From: Ancylostoma caninum
Taxonomy: Eukaryota > Nematoda > Chromadorea > Rhabditida > Ancylostomatidae
Assembly: GCA_037903475.1 (NCBI GenBank)
Contig: JBAJFG010000019.1
Coordinates: 2,417,001 to 2,481,000 of the forward strand
Reading direction: 5' to 3'
DNA length: 64,000 nt
This document shows positions 13,468 through 24,754 of the stretch, piece by piece (position 1 is the stretch's first letter; each line of letters begins with the position of its first letter). The notes below the pieces were generated by a model. It was given only the letters and a program-made list of their open reading frames with translations, did not search any database and was not told the DNA's origin. The translations under genes and the position numbers were made by a program.

Positions 13468-16352
13468 CTCCGCAATTTCCCAGTATGAAGAAAGTGATAG
13501 TTGGATCCGGCTACCTCGTTCTGAGTAGGAATTGTTACTTTTTTTCTAGCTAAAATCATCTATTCAGTTTAGAGAGGACAGAAAGCAGCTGTTCTGTGGT
13601 TCATAGTACTCTTGGTTCAGGTCTACTCGGTACGTGTCTGAACCTCTCCACATTGAGCGTCCTTCCTGAATGCGAAAAGTCTCTCACTCGACCTCTGCTT
13701 ATATTCTTTTCTATCCAATTGTTTATCGGCATTGGGACGCTGCTGTCAGTGGCAGTTCCTGTACCTTACATGATTGGTAAGCTTCGCAGAAGATATGTTT
13801 TGAAAAAAAGAGGAATGTTAACAAAAACCTGCTTCAGCCACAAATCGAACGTACTTTATCAATCCGCTATTGATTGGAGCTCCAGGAGTGCTGATATGTC
13901 TCACGCTTTCTACATCGCACCTCATTCAGTTTTGTATTTGCATCTACCGCAACATCCGAGTGGTGTTCACCAGAGCGTCGTGAGTATAAGACGTTGTAAA
14001 ATCCTGAAACTAATCCGTAGCAAACTTTACGTTACTTTTTCAGTCAAGCTATATTCACCGACATCGTTGTGCAAATCCTCATTGCACTGGCGTTCCTACT
14101 AGCTGTGTATATTTCTATTGACATTGCTCGGAATACGAAGTAAGTTGGATGCGCATCTTCACTTGCACGAATGAGAGACGATCGGCAATTTAAAATCATC
14201 TAATATAAATCACCGAGCCTCTTATATAAATCACTGAGTCTACTCTCTCTCTTTCAAAGAATTGGCTTGTACATAGAAGCGGAAGCGAGGGCGTGAATTC
14301 GCGTAGATGGTGGACGTATTTCTGATGGAGCAATGTTTTATCATGATTTTATTTGAGAGATCGAAACTGAATTTTGCTTCCCCATTTAACTTCAAGGAAT
14401 ACTTCTTACACTCTTGGGAAGCTATATATGTGGAGGCGTTTGCATACGAAAGTGAAGAAGTTGGAAGTGTCATGAGAAACCGAGTACAACTGTGCACCTA
14501 CAAAAATAGTGTGAGGGGTGATTTTTTTTAAACCGAAAGTTCTAGGATTACAATGTACTTGGTATAAAGGTGGGCAAAGTTGAGAAAAATGGAATTGGTC
14601 ACTGGATTGTGATCGATGTTTGGGTGTTTTGTTCAAGATTAGCGGATGTTCAAGATTAGGGAGGGATATAAAACAGGGTTCTTGAGGAGGAAGTGAACTG
14701 TTAAAGTACGACTGATAAGAGTTTTTAGTAAGGATAAGTGATCAGCGCTGTTCGAGCCCCTTAAGAGCGAATCTCTCATCCCTATGGATACCCTACCACT
14801 GCTGTGCTTTAGAAGGTCACGAGGTCAAGGAATGCGATCATAACGTTAGCACGAACCACAATTAATTTGAGAAAAAAACTTGTCTAGATTTCTGTCAGCG
14901 TTCTTTATGTGTGTTCATATGTGCTTTATGTGATTTAAATATGGATATTTCAAATATGTTTTGAATACATAATAATATGTGTTTCTCCATAAAAATACGG
15001 TGTGAAATAACAGCGAAGCTCACACAGGCGGCCATCTGAACCTTGATAAGTCTTGCAAGGTACTCAGTTTGTGGGGGACCTACGCTTCAGCGGTTTTCTG
15101 TAATCCAGCGCTTCGAGATGTCTGGCGATTACTGTGCGGTCGCAGCCACGTATACCCTATGTACAGTTCACATGCAGTGGCATTTAGATTCAAAGTCTAT
15201 GGAATCCTTGATCTTAAAAAAATATGTTGGTGCAAAACAATCGGAGCAGCCTAATAGCATAACAGCAGCAGAAACATCGGTTAAGGGGCGGTTAGGCGAC
15301 GTCCTTCTCGAGGCCGCGAATAGGCCAACACCATTGACGTCCACTGTAATCAAGGTGGACACACTATCCCCACTCTCAATGGGTCTGCAAAAACGTTATC
15401 ATTCCACAACACCACAGCATCAATATGCACCACACATTAGTTCAGTACGCGGAACTTTAGGAAGAGGTAATCTTATGAGTCGTAATCATGGAACAATTCC
15501 CTCAGCACCAAATCAAATTGGTAGCGTTCCTTTTTGAAGTTGACCGAGCATTTGAGTCTGCAGAAGTTCCTGGATATTGGAATGTCCACTTTATATTTTC
15601 ACTTTCCGAGAGTCGCTGTTTCAGTGCGAGGCGGTTTTCACTGCACAAGTTGGCGTGGGACCAGACGGATGACGAGAGCATTCGGCTGCTGCGCCTCGTT
15701 GTGTTTAGTTCAATGGTCGGAGCCATGTTCTACGCGCTGTCCATTTTTGATCTTCTCTATCAGTGAGTCAGCATTTCCTCTAAGAACCTTTCATTGTGGT
15801 TGACTGGATTAATTTTGGCACAAGTTTCATTGTACGTAGTCGAACTCCAAATGACAGCTACTTCGCTTCATTTTCTATCTATATAACTCTCAGTAGTGTC
15901 AACATGCACGCCTTGTAATCACCTGCAAGGGGTCAGATTACGCTTTCAATTACAGGCACATTTACGACGAGGAGAAGCACGAATCTACAGAGACGACACC
16001 AAAAACCCGGCTGTTTTATCAAATTCTCCATCTAGTTTGCGACGTTATCTTCTGTATCCTTATTGTGCTTCCAAGGATAGAACATGCCTCTATGCACCCA
16101 AATCTAGCAATTATTCATTCATTTCTCACCATATTCGGACCTGCCGTTTGGCCGACAATATCAGTGATTGTTTATTCGGAGAACGTTCGGAACGTAAGTT
16201 GTAAAATCTTTTGTATCTTTTCAGCTCTCAGTGAATAAATTCTTCTGTCTCAGGAGCTGTGTTTCCGAACGTTCCTGATGTTCAAGGCGTGTTCGTCGCA
16301 AGATAACATTCAGAACCGAACGCATCCAAGAGCGAGTATGAGGGCAGTATAA
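13468..16352 (+). CDS. Seven-transmembrane receptor-like protein (multi-exon)
   Basis: Seven exons join with matching phase: 13468-13524, 13568-13776, 13838-13979, 14044-14139, 15625-15762, 15956-16193 and 16254-16352 (stop TAA). All introns are GT-AG, with nematode-like acceptors such as CTTTTTCAG and CAATTACAG; four are short and the fourth is 1.5 kb. The visible product is about 325 residues with seven hydrophobic segments, including GLLGTCLNLSTL, RPLLIFFSIQLFIGIG, LIGAPGVLICLTLS, VVQILIALAFLLAVYI, LLRLVVFSSMVGAMF, LVCDVIFCILIVL and FLTIFGPAVWPTISVIVY. That layout and length fit a seven-transmembrane receptor, possibly a nematode chemoreceptor or peptide receptor. No ATG is in frame in the first exon, so an upstream exon is missing. 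The subfamily and ligand cannot be told from this sequence. Confidence 0.7.
14140..15624 (+). other. Large intron 4 of the receptor-like gene, repeat-bearing
   Basis: This intron is much longer than the neighbouring ones (44-193 bp, plus one very short terminal intron). It contains a segment at about 15098-15150 (CAGCGCTTCGAGATGTCTGG to GTGCGGTCGCAGCCA) that recurs in direct orientation at about 56926-56978, so part of it is dispersed repeat. A 164-codon + strand ORF at 15043-15537 runs through it but has no recognisable domain and ignores the gene's splice structure, so I do not call it a gene. Confidence 0.5.
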
Positions 16353-17254
16353 GGAGGCGATTCCAAAGACTCCAGTTATTCCCTGGGCTCCTATATCAAA
16401 TGTTATTCACTTTATCAATAAATGTGATCTCCAAGTGTTTCAGAATAAATTTTTTTTGCTAACGTCCAAGAACTAATTCTGTTTCTATTGGATCATGAAA
16501 GAAGCTGGGAAATTGTTGGTTTATGTGGGCAGGTAAGGGAGAACAAAGAGAATTTCTAATGAACTCATTTGCAAATTAGGGCCCGTAGTGAAGTGTCATG
16601 AGATCAGCTGCCTGCACAACTGGTCGTCACATTTGGGGCGATGATCGCATGCGCGACGACCTTCCAACACCGAGAAATGGAAGATCATCACCATCCGTGG
16701 CGACAGGATAGTGTGCGGGGCGAAGAGACGCCGAGTGAAGTACTCGGAGCATCTCACTCGGAGTATGGTGATGGTGTAAAGGTACGTATGATCAGGTGCA
16801 CGAATTGCACAGAATACATCTGAGCCTACGGACCAGGCACGTTGGCTTTCCCCCAGTACAGAACAAGCTCGAACGTGTACGACTTGTCTAGTGCTTCTGA
16901 CAAGTCGTATTCGTTCTGGCTTGTTGGCCGCAATGCCTCATGACTGTCTCACACGCTAAAACAGCCCGGATGTGATGGGAACACGTGAAACACGTACATT
17001 TGATGCCTTTTCATGTATGGTCCCTCCGATTCACCGTGGCGATGATCACCATACTCCTCTCCAGCGCGAAGTGCGATCGTCGTCCTGAAGGCAATGTGCG
17101 ATGATTGCACTGGACACTTTAATACGGGCCTAGATTTTTGTATCAGGTTGTTGCGAAATTAAGCACGGAAATGGACACTCCATCGTAAAGTGTTGTAACT
17201 CCGATAAAATCCTGTTCTATTCATCACTTTAGCATCATTCTCAGAGATTCCGGG
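16353..17254. other. Intergenic, small hairpins only
   Basis: No gene is supported. A small imperfect hairpin lies at 16862-16923, with arms ACAAGCTCGAACGTGTACGA and TCGTATTCGTTCTGGCTTGT. The region downstream of the receptor stop contains AATAAA-like signals (CAATAAATG near 16420), compatible with 3' end formation. Confidence 0.35.
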
Positions 17255-17560
17255 AAAGCCGAACACGTTTCAACAGCAGTTTCACTGATAGGTGAAAGAG
17301 GTGAAAGCTTATTTTGTCGCCCACGAGCTGCGTTAGCCCCGGAAAGGCTGTGTTTCGGGGCGATGAACTGGCTAGCATGTCTCGAACCTAGGATCACAGC
17401 TCAATCTAGGCGTAGGGCTGTGTTCGTACTGTAGACTTGGTTAAGTAGTGCTTACCCAAGTACCCATGGTCATCCAAAAATAGTCCCGAACGCGTACGCG
17501 CTTTTCGCAGCAACGCCTGAGGGACGCTGCGAACTTCCAGATCCGCGCCGCACCCGCACG
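17255..17560. repeat. Dispersed repeat R2, left half
   Basis: This segment begins AGCCGAACACGTTTCAACAG and includes GGAAAGGCTGTGTTTCGGGG and CGAACGCGTACGCGCTTTTC. It matches 38195-38470 in the same orientation with about 80-90% identity by eye. In that other copy the sequence runs on directly into a second half whose counterpart here is at about 18940-19170, so this copy has been split by about 1.4 kb of other DNA. Confidence 0.6.
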
Positions 17561-17629
17561 CGTAAGCACTGCACGGATCTCGTCCGACCGATTATTGCAC
17601 TGAGCCACGGTCAGGGCCCAGCACGAGCC

Positions 17630-18213
17630 TGTCGTAGGGTCGGAACCGAAACGGAGCCCCCTTTGAAAGATCTAGATTTTACGAAGCCCACTTTGAAAAT
17701 AGCTAGAGTGGCCCAAAAGCCGAATGCAGCCTTTTCGAATGTTGAACAGTTGGTTATAGCTATCATGAAAGTTGAAGAGGTATTAGAGAAAAGATGACCA
17801 TACAAATATGCGGTAGTGTCTGTCCGAAACGACGAGTCCGCTCACGCACGCGGGGATCGAAAGGCGGTGCGGCTGAGACGAATGCTGTTAGCTGCCACGT
17901 CGTCCACATCACAGACAAATCATTGTGAAGATAATGATGAACGTGATACGCAGACCAGAGATGATGACGTGGAGTGCTGGTCAGCGTGGCAGCCTCTGGA
18001 TCCCCGCGTGGTCGGACTCGTCGTCTCGGACAGACTCCTCTGGAAGAAACACCAGAAAAGAAGCTTGTCACCTTGAAGGAAAGAAGCCCATCAGAAAAGA
18101 AGCTTGATAGCTTGAAAAAGAAGTTTGGAAAACTCGGGTTCCCACGCAGCGAGTCGATTGATCGGCGTTCTGCTTTGGAGCGCGGCAGCGCTCCACTAAA
18201 CGGCCTGCGATAG
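17630..18213 (+). pseudogene. Candidate coding segments split by a hairpin element
   Basis: Two open segments flank the hairpin element at 17819-18034. The left one (about 17630-17795) reads as a soluble Lys/Pro-containing peptide with EPPLKDLDFTKPTLKIARVA and ends AIMKVEEVLEKR-stop. The right one (18034-18213) is Lys/Glu-rich, with EKKLVTLKERSPSEKKLDSL and then KKKFGKLGFPRSES, and ends in a stop at 18211-18213. Both read much better than their alternative frames. I do not recognise the family. They may be exons of one gene or debris of a gene captured with the surrounding R2 repeat; the left stop lies before the hairpin, so no continuous frame runs across it. Confidence 0.3.
17819..18034. 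mobile_element. Short TIR element (about 216 bp)
   Basis: The left arm TCTGTCCGAAACGACGAGTC and right arm GACTCGTCGTCTCGGACAGA are inverted over about 40 bp and continue through CGCGGGGATC. The interior holds no ORF of interest. The element sits between two coding-like segments and could be a MITE insertion. Confidence 0.6.
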
Positions 18214-18939
18214 TACCTTGGAGCGAGCGTAAAAGGGGGAATACTAAGAAGGTAGGAGGTGATAAGTGATAAGATGTGTGGCGTATGATAGCACATGCCT
18301 ACTAGTTTGGGTGTATGGTAGGAGGTTAAAAACTTATGCGTTTAAATAGGAAAATTATGCTCCGGACAGGCTCAGCTTCTATGCCGGCCTGTGGAAAATA
18401 GGCTTTACCAAGCATACAAATTCTTGATTAACATAAATTTTGTGATTTGACATCATACATTTATTGTGAGTGTCATGACGCTTGTTCATCCCAAATCTGG
18501 TCTCTATCGGTCAAGTCTCGACTTAACGGGAGAGCCCTGCAATCACTCAGACTCAGAATGTGAGCATACACTTTTTTAGTTCACATAAGTTTGGATTGTC
18601 TTCTCCAAAAACTTCTAGTGTTCCCTTAGTTCTTATCTCACTAGAGATACTAGCTCAATCCGTGCAGATTCCGCAGCGCAGGAGTCGTTTGAGTCCTCCG
18701 AATCATGGGAACCTGTACATGTTCTGTTCCAATCGAACTTCGCAATCTGGATGAGGCTCTGCTCAAGCTACGAGCAGTTCTTTTGCAAGCCTTTTTCGTC
18801 TTTCATCGCCTTTATCAAAGCATTCCTTTTCTGTGGACCAACGAACACCCCAGAGTTTGTTCCCTGGCTTGGCCCCGAACCCAGTACGAAGCCTCTTTTG
18901 CCTTTCGACCCCTTTACGAAGCCCAGCTTGCCCACTGAC

Positions 18940-19170
18940 AAGCTGTGCTGGGTCTGGCCACGGTTTTACCCGGGGCTCAGCCAGCCTGACGAGTCTCGCT
19001 GGGCTCGCCGAGGCATGTCGCCACGTGAGCAGGTCGAACGCAGGTTGAATGGCACCAACAGTTCTTCGGGCAAAAAATGCAGCCGAAACACAGGGCTCGC
19101 TGCTCTTACCAGTCGCAATGCAGCAATACTTCCTCTTACAGCAAGGTCTGCCCTCCATCTCTTGGGGGCT
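18940..19170. repeat. Dispersed repeat R2, right half
   Basis: This GC-rich stretch includes CTGACGAGTCTCGCTGGGCT, GAACGCAGGTTGAATGGCAC and AGCCGAAACACAGGGCTCGC. Corresponding landmarks occur in order at 38483-38745. Long ORFs on both strands here (164 codons +, 157 codons -) are mutual shadows in GC-rich repeat DNA and are not called as genes. Confidence 0.5.
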
Positions 19171-19400
19171 TGCCGGGTTGTGCTGCGTTCGCCTTATCCA
19201 GTTATCTTTTTCGATTCGGTAAATCCTTCCCGACAATGCAATTAATTAGGATTGCATGGCTATACAAATAGTTGGAAAAGAGTTGTCTGTAATGGGTCAA
19301 TGATTCTGTGGGCCGAGGTAAAGACTACTTCTCTGTGGATAGTGTCTGTTCCTCCACCTGCATTAATATTCTGTGGGCACTGAAAGTATGCGAGCACGAA

Positions 19401-19700
19401 TAAAAGCCTGAGAGTCCGGCGTTAGCCGGACGATCAGGCTGGTACCCCTTTAATTCCTTCCTAAAGTCCAGTATTTCAAAGTGATTATAGAGAAGGAGTA
19501 GGAAATCACTTTTTCTTTTTCCTACTCCTTCTCTATAACCGACTTCGCGTATCTTCAAGTTGTGCGTTTTACTAAAATCTCAAGAAGAAAAAAAAAACGC
19601 AATAATTATGTTCAGTAGGTAAAAAAGGGAATCAGTTACGCTGAAATAGCTTTTCAAAACCAATTAGAAGCCACAATTCAAACGTAGAAAGCTTTTATAC
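19401..19700 (-). repeat. Dispersed repeat R1, inverted relative to 33345-33600
   Basis: Read on the minus strand, this matches the + strand at about 33345-33600, including AAACGCACAACTTGAAGATA and AAAAGGGTACCAGCCTGATC. Compared with that copy it carries an extra local inversion: GATTATAGAGAAGGAGTAGG is followed by CCTACTCCTTCTCTATAACC, giving a strong hairpin at about 19484-19541. No ORF of interest is present. Confidence 0.75.
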
Positions 19701-21300
19701 CAGCTTACTACCGCCAAGTACGGGAAACGAATGTGAATGAATTCTAAATATCGAAATTCTAGTAAAATGAGCCCAGCAAATGATTCAGTGCCGTCGCCAA
19801 TCATTAAATGGAGTATGCCCAAGAACGCGACCCAATCGCCACGAGTGAATCGCACGTGCAAACTCAGTCGCGGCGACCAAATCGCGTTGCTTAAAGTATG
19901 CCCAGGGCTTTACACCACAATCAAACTCTTAACAGAAGCTCTTTAGAGTGAAGATCTGGCTTAGGAAAAGTTAGAGGCGGGAAAACGTTTTCACTCATAT
20001 AGAGTCGCGCTTTATGTTATCGTACAGAAAACAAGCTCCATCTGCGATAATTACAAGGTCCAGAAATGTATCGTTTTTGGGAAAAAAATTTGGCTAGGAA
20101 AGGTATCACAGCTTTGCGCAGAGTTGATAACGTGACCAATGAGGCTCTGCCGAGGTGTGTTTACATCGTGTGGGACGCTGGTCATCAGTAAGATCGTCGG
20201 TTGTTCAATTCCTTCTTACCCTGTTGATTAGAGTCAATTGTTTTGAAACTGTAGTAAAGTGAGCACCTGCCCTCAACGTAAGATGGTAAGATGCGGTTTG
20301 GGTTTCACGATTGTCCTCAACGAGTGATCGTCAAGGAACAGTCTGCGATTACGACGATTCCGAGGTAAAACAGATACAGCATTACCGGACACCTGCGGCA
20401 CAGAATGACCAAGTTTCGAGTCATTAACCGTGATCACCCAAAAATCGCGTCGGCTCATCAGTTGTTCGCGACCCTATAAAAACCTCAGGAAAGATAAAGC
20501 CAGAATATTCAGAAGCATTTGAAAGAGGAGGAAAGGCCCTGCTAGAAAATTACATAAGTTGGACTGAATTTTGCTCAAAAAGGGCAGAAGAGAGAAGTTT
20601 ATTTGTGCATACATCAAAAAGGTAATTATTTTCGCAACAGCCTGATATTTAAAAATTCGATCTGTGACTTTCCAAATACTATGCATAAGGCAACACATTA
20701 ACGTTGTCGCGCCAAAAACAATAAAACTAGATTGAATTAAGCCGGAACAAATGTGGCACCAGTTGGTATGCGTGCTCGTGCTCGTATCAAATCACAGATA
20801 TTAAATCGTCCCAAATATAATGATCATTTTTGATTCGTTTTTTTTGTTTTTGTGCCCATTTCAAGGTGTCTAACTCAGTTCAAACTTGAGGTTTTCCTTT
20901 GGAATAAAAGGCGTTAGGATCAGCATTTCCACCAGATTTACAATATTCTATGAAATCTATGTGAAGAAGAAAACCTAAATCACGGGGGCCAGCAAAGGGC
21001 GAACAGACGACCTTCAGTACACTTTAATTCACATGTATTTTCTAGAAGAAAAGCTGATTCATTGCAGGTTCAAAAAGATATTCTATTAGGTAAAGGTCTG
21101 GTCAACTAAGTGTTCCAAGGAAAAATCGAACACCTTCCTCAAAGAAGATTTTTCATGGTTGGATGTGTATGGATTTGACCACCCCGCCAGTAGACGTGCA
21201 CTTCATCGTCTCACCAAAACTAATGCCCCTTCATCAGAATCTTAAGACAGATGTTTGACGACCAAACTGAAACAGGCAAGATATTTAGCGAATTCTGCTT
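19701..21300. other. Unassigned intergenic stretch
   Basis: No exon chain or transposon terminus is supported. Short ORFs have no recognisable domains. Confidence 0.4.
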
Positions 21301-21780
21301 TTGGTCTGGTATAGTTACTCTCGAACACCTCGAGCACCAGTGCATCTCATTTTCACACCACCGCCCACACTCAAGGAGATATTAACATCATCTCGTTTAT
21401 ACGATGCAGGCTGTGACGGAAAACAGTGTCGCTACTGTCGCGACAAGAAAATCTGCCATCTACGTGGGACAATATACTTAATCAAATGCAGTGGATGCGG
21501 TAAACAGTAATAAGAGAAACAGAGAGGCCACTGAGGAAGCGACTATACGACCATCGACGAGCATTAGTCTGGCCATAGTCATATCCTAAAAACAGCTTCT
21601 CCAAACACCGTATGACGGTACATATGCGAGAATCTGCCCCAGATTTTGAAGTAAGTGTGCTTCACCGTCATCTTGAGAGACCTCTTGAAGGAAAAATTAT
21701 GGAGGCGAAGGAAATAAAACGGTATAAGGAGATTAACAACAAGGATGAACTAGTGGAGGCGCTAAAGTTCATCGCTTGAT
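21301..21780 (+). pseudogene. Penelope-like element, GIY-YIG endonuclease remnant
   Basis: The + strand encodes the end of a Penelope-like element: the linker LKEILTSSRLYDAGCDG, then a cysteine cluster (CRYCRDKKIC) and the GIY half GTIYLIKCSGCGKQ. Reading stops at 21508-21513, where the YIG half should follow. A shifted frame resumes with ERPLRKRLYDHRRAL and ends EAKEIKRYKEINNKDELVEA before a stop near 21778. The order (reverse-transcriptase tail, Cys-rich linker, GIY-YIG) is typical of endonuclease-bearing Penelope-like elements. The reverse transcriptase itself is missing, so this is a 5'-truncated, frameshifted relic. Confidence 0.7.
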
Positions 21781-21959
21781 CTAGTAGATAGCAGAGGAGA
21801 AAGTGACATTCCCACCAGAAGATGATTACAGTATCACATCCTATTAAACACCAGCTGTAGTCCTAGAATGATCTCATAACTTATCCTCTAACAGGAAGCA
21901 CGGTGGGTGAAAGCAATGTCACCACTTACTGTCCTGTCTCGTGTAGCATTATATTGTTT

Positions 21960-22005
21960 TCTATTAAGATCTGAAGAAGGCGCTACGCGCCGAAAGCTAA
22001 TCCAA
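21960..22005 (+). ncRNA. Hammerhead-ribozyme-like motif of a Penelope-like element
   Basis: CTGAAGA (21971-21977) is followed, after one A, by the 5 bp stem GGCGC/GCGCC with loop TAC and then GAAA (21992-21995). CUGANGA, stem II and GAAA form the conserved hammerhead core, and Penelope-like elements are known to carry hammerhead motifs in their terminal repeats. It lies about 200 bp past the GIY-YIG stop. The extra A before stem II and the unclear stems I and III make activity uncertain. Confidence 0.45.
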
Positions 22006-22029
22006 TAAAGCTATATCGAAGCACTCTTC

Positions 22030-22345
22030 ACATTCTGATCTCTAAAACAGAAAAATTCGATAATCTGTATATACGGGGTCGGTGCAGACATGCACGTCGG
22101 ACACGGGCATGACAATCATTTTGCATGAAAATATCGATTGTATCAATTTTTTGATTTTCCACCATTTTTGCGCAAGCGTCGGTAACGTGTCTATTGCGGT
22201 TCTCCTTTACGCTGAACATGATTATGACAACCACACAGAAATGTCGATCCATTGATCTTATCAGTTTTATTGATCTTCAGCATCTTTGGTCAGGGACAAG
22301 TGATAACATGTTCAGCAGGGTCCTTTAATAGGCAAAACACGATTA
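22030..22345. repeat. Diverged tandem duplication, about 120-130 bp
   Basis: Two consecutive segments share the order ATTGATTTT/TTGATCTT, CATCTTTG/CATTTTTG, GGTAACGTGT/TGATAACATG, and then GAACATGATTATGACA against AAACACGATTATGACA. This is an old local duplication without coding content. Confidence 0.4.
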
Positions 22346-24243
22346 TGACATTTTATGGAACAGCGAAGTAGTGAGGGCGGCTTCTTGTCAATTTGAAGCA
22401 AATTTTTGGCAAACAGACAGCACTTCAAGGATAAAATCTGGCAGCAAATCCTTGCATCGGAGGTGTTCACTTTGACTCTGCTCAGCCTCGTAGCGGCAGC
22501 AACCGGCTGGTTGAAGAATAATACATAGAAGAAGAAGGTTATCACTATTCGAACGATTCCTGCGGTGCCGAAACTGCACGGGTTGGCTTGGGATTTTTAG
22601 TGAGGGAAGAACTAAGGGAACTTTTTCAAAAGAGACATTCTTAATTTACGCGAACTAAAAAAAGTGTATGCTCACCTTCTCTGTGAATGAGTGGGTACTG
22701 GAGCACTCGAATCTGGAATTGCAGAGCACTCCCGTCACGACAAAGGTATATGACAAGTTCTCTAAATTTATGTGAACCAAGGAATTGTATGCTCGGTAAA
22801 GGGGGAGCTTACCGATGAATGGCTGTGCGACATGCTGAGCCTGTCTTAAACATAATTCTCCCATTAGTACACATAGGTTTTCCATCCTCCTACCATACGC
22901 CTCTACTAGCAATGAAGTATTGCCTGAATATTCTCCCCTTCTTCCGTTTCGATTTGGTGATGCTGCCGCGCACTGAAGCTAAGTGCCTCACTGGCGCAAT
23001 CTCTAACCAATCCTCTACGCGACAATTCACAGCGAGTTGGTTTCTTAAGAAGGCCAGATCAGATTTCCCATCAACCAACTCGCTTGTTTGTGAAAACCAG
23101 TTTCTTAAGCCGTGGTAATGAAGTACGTCCGTTTTCCGTCCTTTATCTGCAACTTTTACGTTCGGTTCTCCTTTCCTTATGCGCTAAGTCAGTTCATGTT
23201 CCTTTTTAACGCAGTGGTTTTTAACGACTATGTGTATGCAGATGATATTGAAGATGACACAAGCGTATGAGACAATCTAGGCCTCCTAATCCAGAGTCCC
23301 CACCAGCTGTACGAGTTACTTACGGCCTTACTTATCTAGTACTTCTTATCAGGCCAGCTTTATGGTTTTCAGGAATTACCTATGCCGGGCGCTCAGGCTT
23401 CTTTTAGGCTCGCTTCGCTCGGCTCATGTTGTGCGGACTAAATGAGAGATCAGTTCCATTAGTGGCGTAAGTAGCACCTTCTTTTTTAAGGCGTCAATTT
23501 ACCTGCGCTTGGCGCCCGATTGATGCAGTTCACCAGTTGCACCTCATTTCACGAGAAATTGTGATTTTTGTTGGCAGTACTCGTTGAATTTTGACGAATG
23601 TGCGCGTGCTTCTGAAGGAAATTTTCAGGTTTTAGGAGGAGTGGCATAGGTGGTTGGGTTTCGTGGTGATTCTGATTTAATGGTTGGCTTGGCATTAGTG
23701 GTGGGCAGAGGTAGGGTAGGGAAGCGCAAGTAACTCACAAGTTTGGTGTTTCATATAGGTTTTTTCACTTTGTATTTCTTTTCATTTCCTTGTGCATTTT
23801 CTTTTGTATGTCCATGTTTTACTAGATTTATAATTACAGTTTCTTAATTAGCAGGATGCAACCGCGCATTAGATGGAAAGTGAAGTTTATCACATCAAAA
23901 CAATGAACACGTTAAGAGTCCTGAGACCAGCTAGTATTAGTTGACCAGTGAATAACATGCGTTTCAATCAATTCCACGGACTAAAGCATAAACATATAAG
24001 ATTGGTTAGGTGAATAAATGACGTGATGAATATTGTGGACTATGCGTTTGTTTACAAGTCAATAGTACCATCATAAATCTGTATAGTGACTAGAACATCT
24101 GAGTAATAATGAAAATCTGAGCAAGATGAAATATGTGCAAACAGCACAAATTTCAGAATAGTTAGTCCTCAACAGCACTGCACTGGAATGTCCCTTAGTT
24201 GTACGAGCAGGCTGATCCTTCTCCGTCTGTACACTGTCGATGG
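22346..24243. other. Unassigned flank of the Gypsy element
   Basis: I see no supported gene or transposon end between the duplication above and the left target duplication of the LTR element. Confidence 0.4.
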
Positions 24244-24247
24244 ACTC

Positions 24248-24720
24248 AGTTCAGGGTTTCTCACGGGAGTCACGGTTCAAACCGGAGCCCGTATCAATGA
24301 AGTGGAAAAAAACAACGACGGCAGTAAAGCGGGGGTGAACCCGTACTAGGAAGCCACTCAGAATAGAAAAAGAAAGATTATTTACTTCCCTTTCTTTGCC
24401 CAGAGGGGCAACAATAAAAGAAACGACCGTGAGGAAAAGAAAAAGATGTCAATCGGGGCGAGTCGCCAAATCTAAAAGAACAACCACTAACTGAATCTAC
24501 TGCTATCGCGGCCTTATATGCCGCACATCGCCCGCCAACTGGAAGAAAATCAATGATCTACTTATAAATGGCGGCAATGATCACAACCGAACGGAATGAC
24601 GATCAAAGAAAACTACATCGGAACGAACAAAACAATAAAATTCAACGCTCAGAACAAATAACCTAGAAACCTATAACCTAGAAACTTCCTATTTAACCTA
24701 GTTATTGTATATTTCCTACA
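24248..24720 (-). repeat. 3' LTR of the Gypsy element
   Basis: This 473 bp copy begins (minus strand) TGTAGGAAATATACAATAAC directly after the polypurine tract and ends at 24248. Compared with the 5' LTR it shows about eight substitutions, nearly all transitions, plus a 2-base difference in one A-run. Confidence 0.93.
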
Positions 24721-24739
24721 TCCCTCCTCCGGGGGGAAG
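24721..24739 (-). other. Polypurine tract of the Gypsy element
   Basis: On the minus strand, CTTCCCCCCGGAGGAGGGA immediately precedes the TGTAGG start of the 3' LTR. The purine-rich GGAGGAGGGA next to the LTR is the expected primer site for plus-strand DNA synthesis. Confidence 0.75.
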
Positions 24740-24754
24740 CGGCGCCCCTGCCGC

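Noticed and set aside
15043..15537. 164-codon + ORF inside the receptor gene intron
   Set aside because: Part of it is dispersed repeat also found near 56.93 kb, it has no domain, and exons on both sides splice across it with matching phase.
17763..18296. 177-codon minus ORF
   Set aside because: It runs through the TIR element at 17819-18034 and is antisense to the better Lys-rich + strand segments.
18751..19245. 164-codon + ORF and 157-codon - ORF
   Set aside because: They overlap on opposite strands in GC-rich repeat R2, neither has a recognisable motif, and the same repeat elsewhere does not keep the frames.
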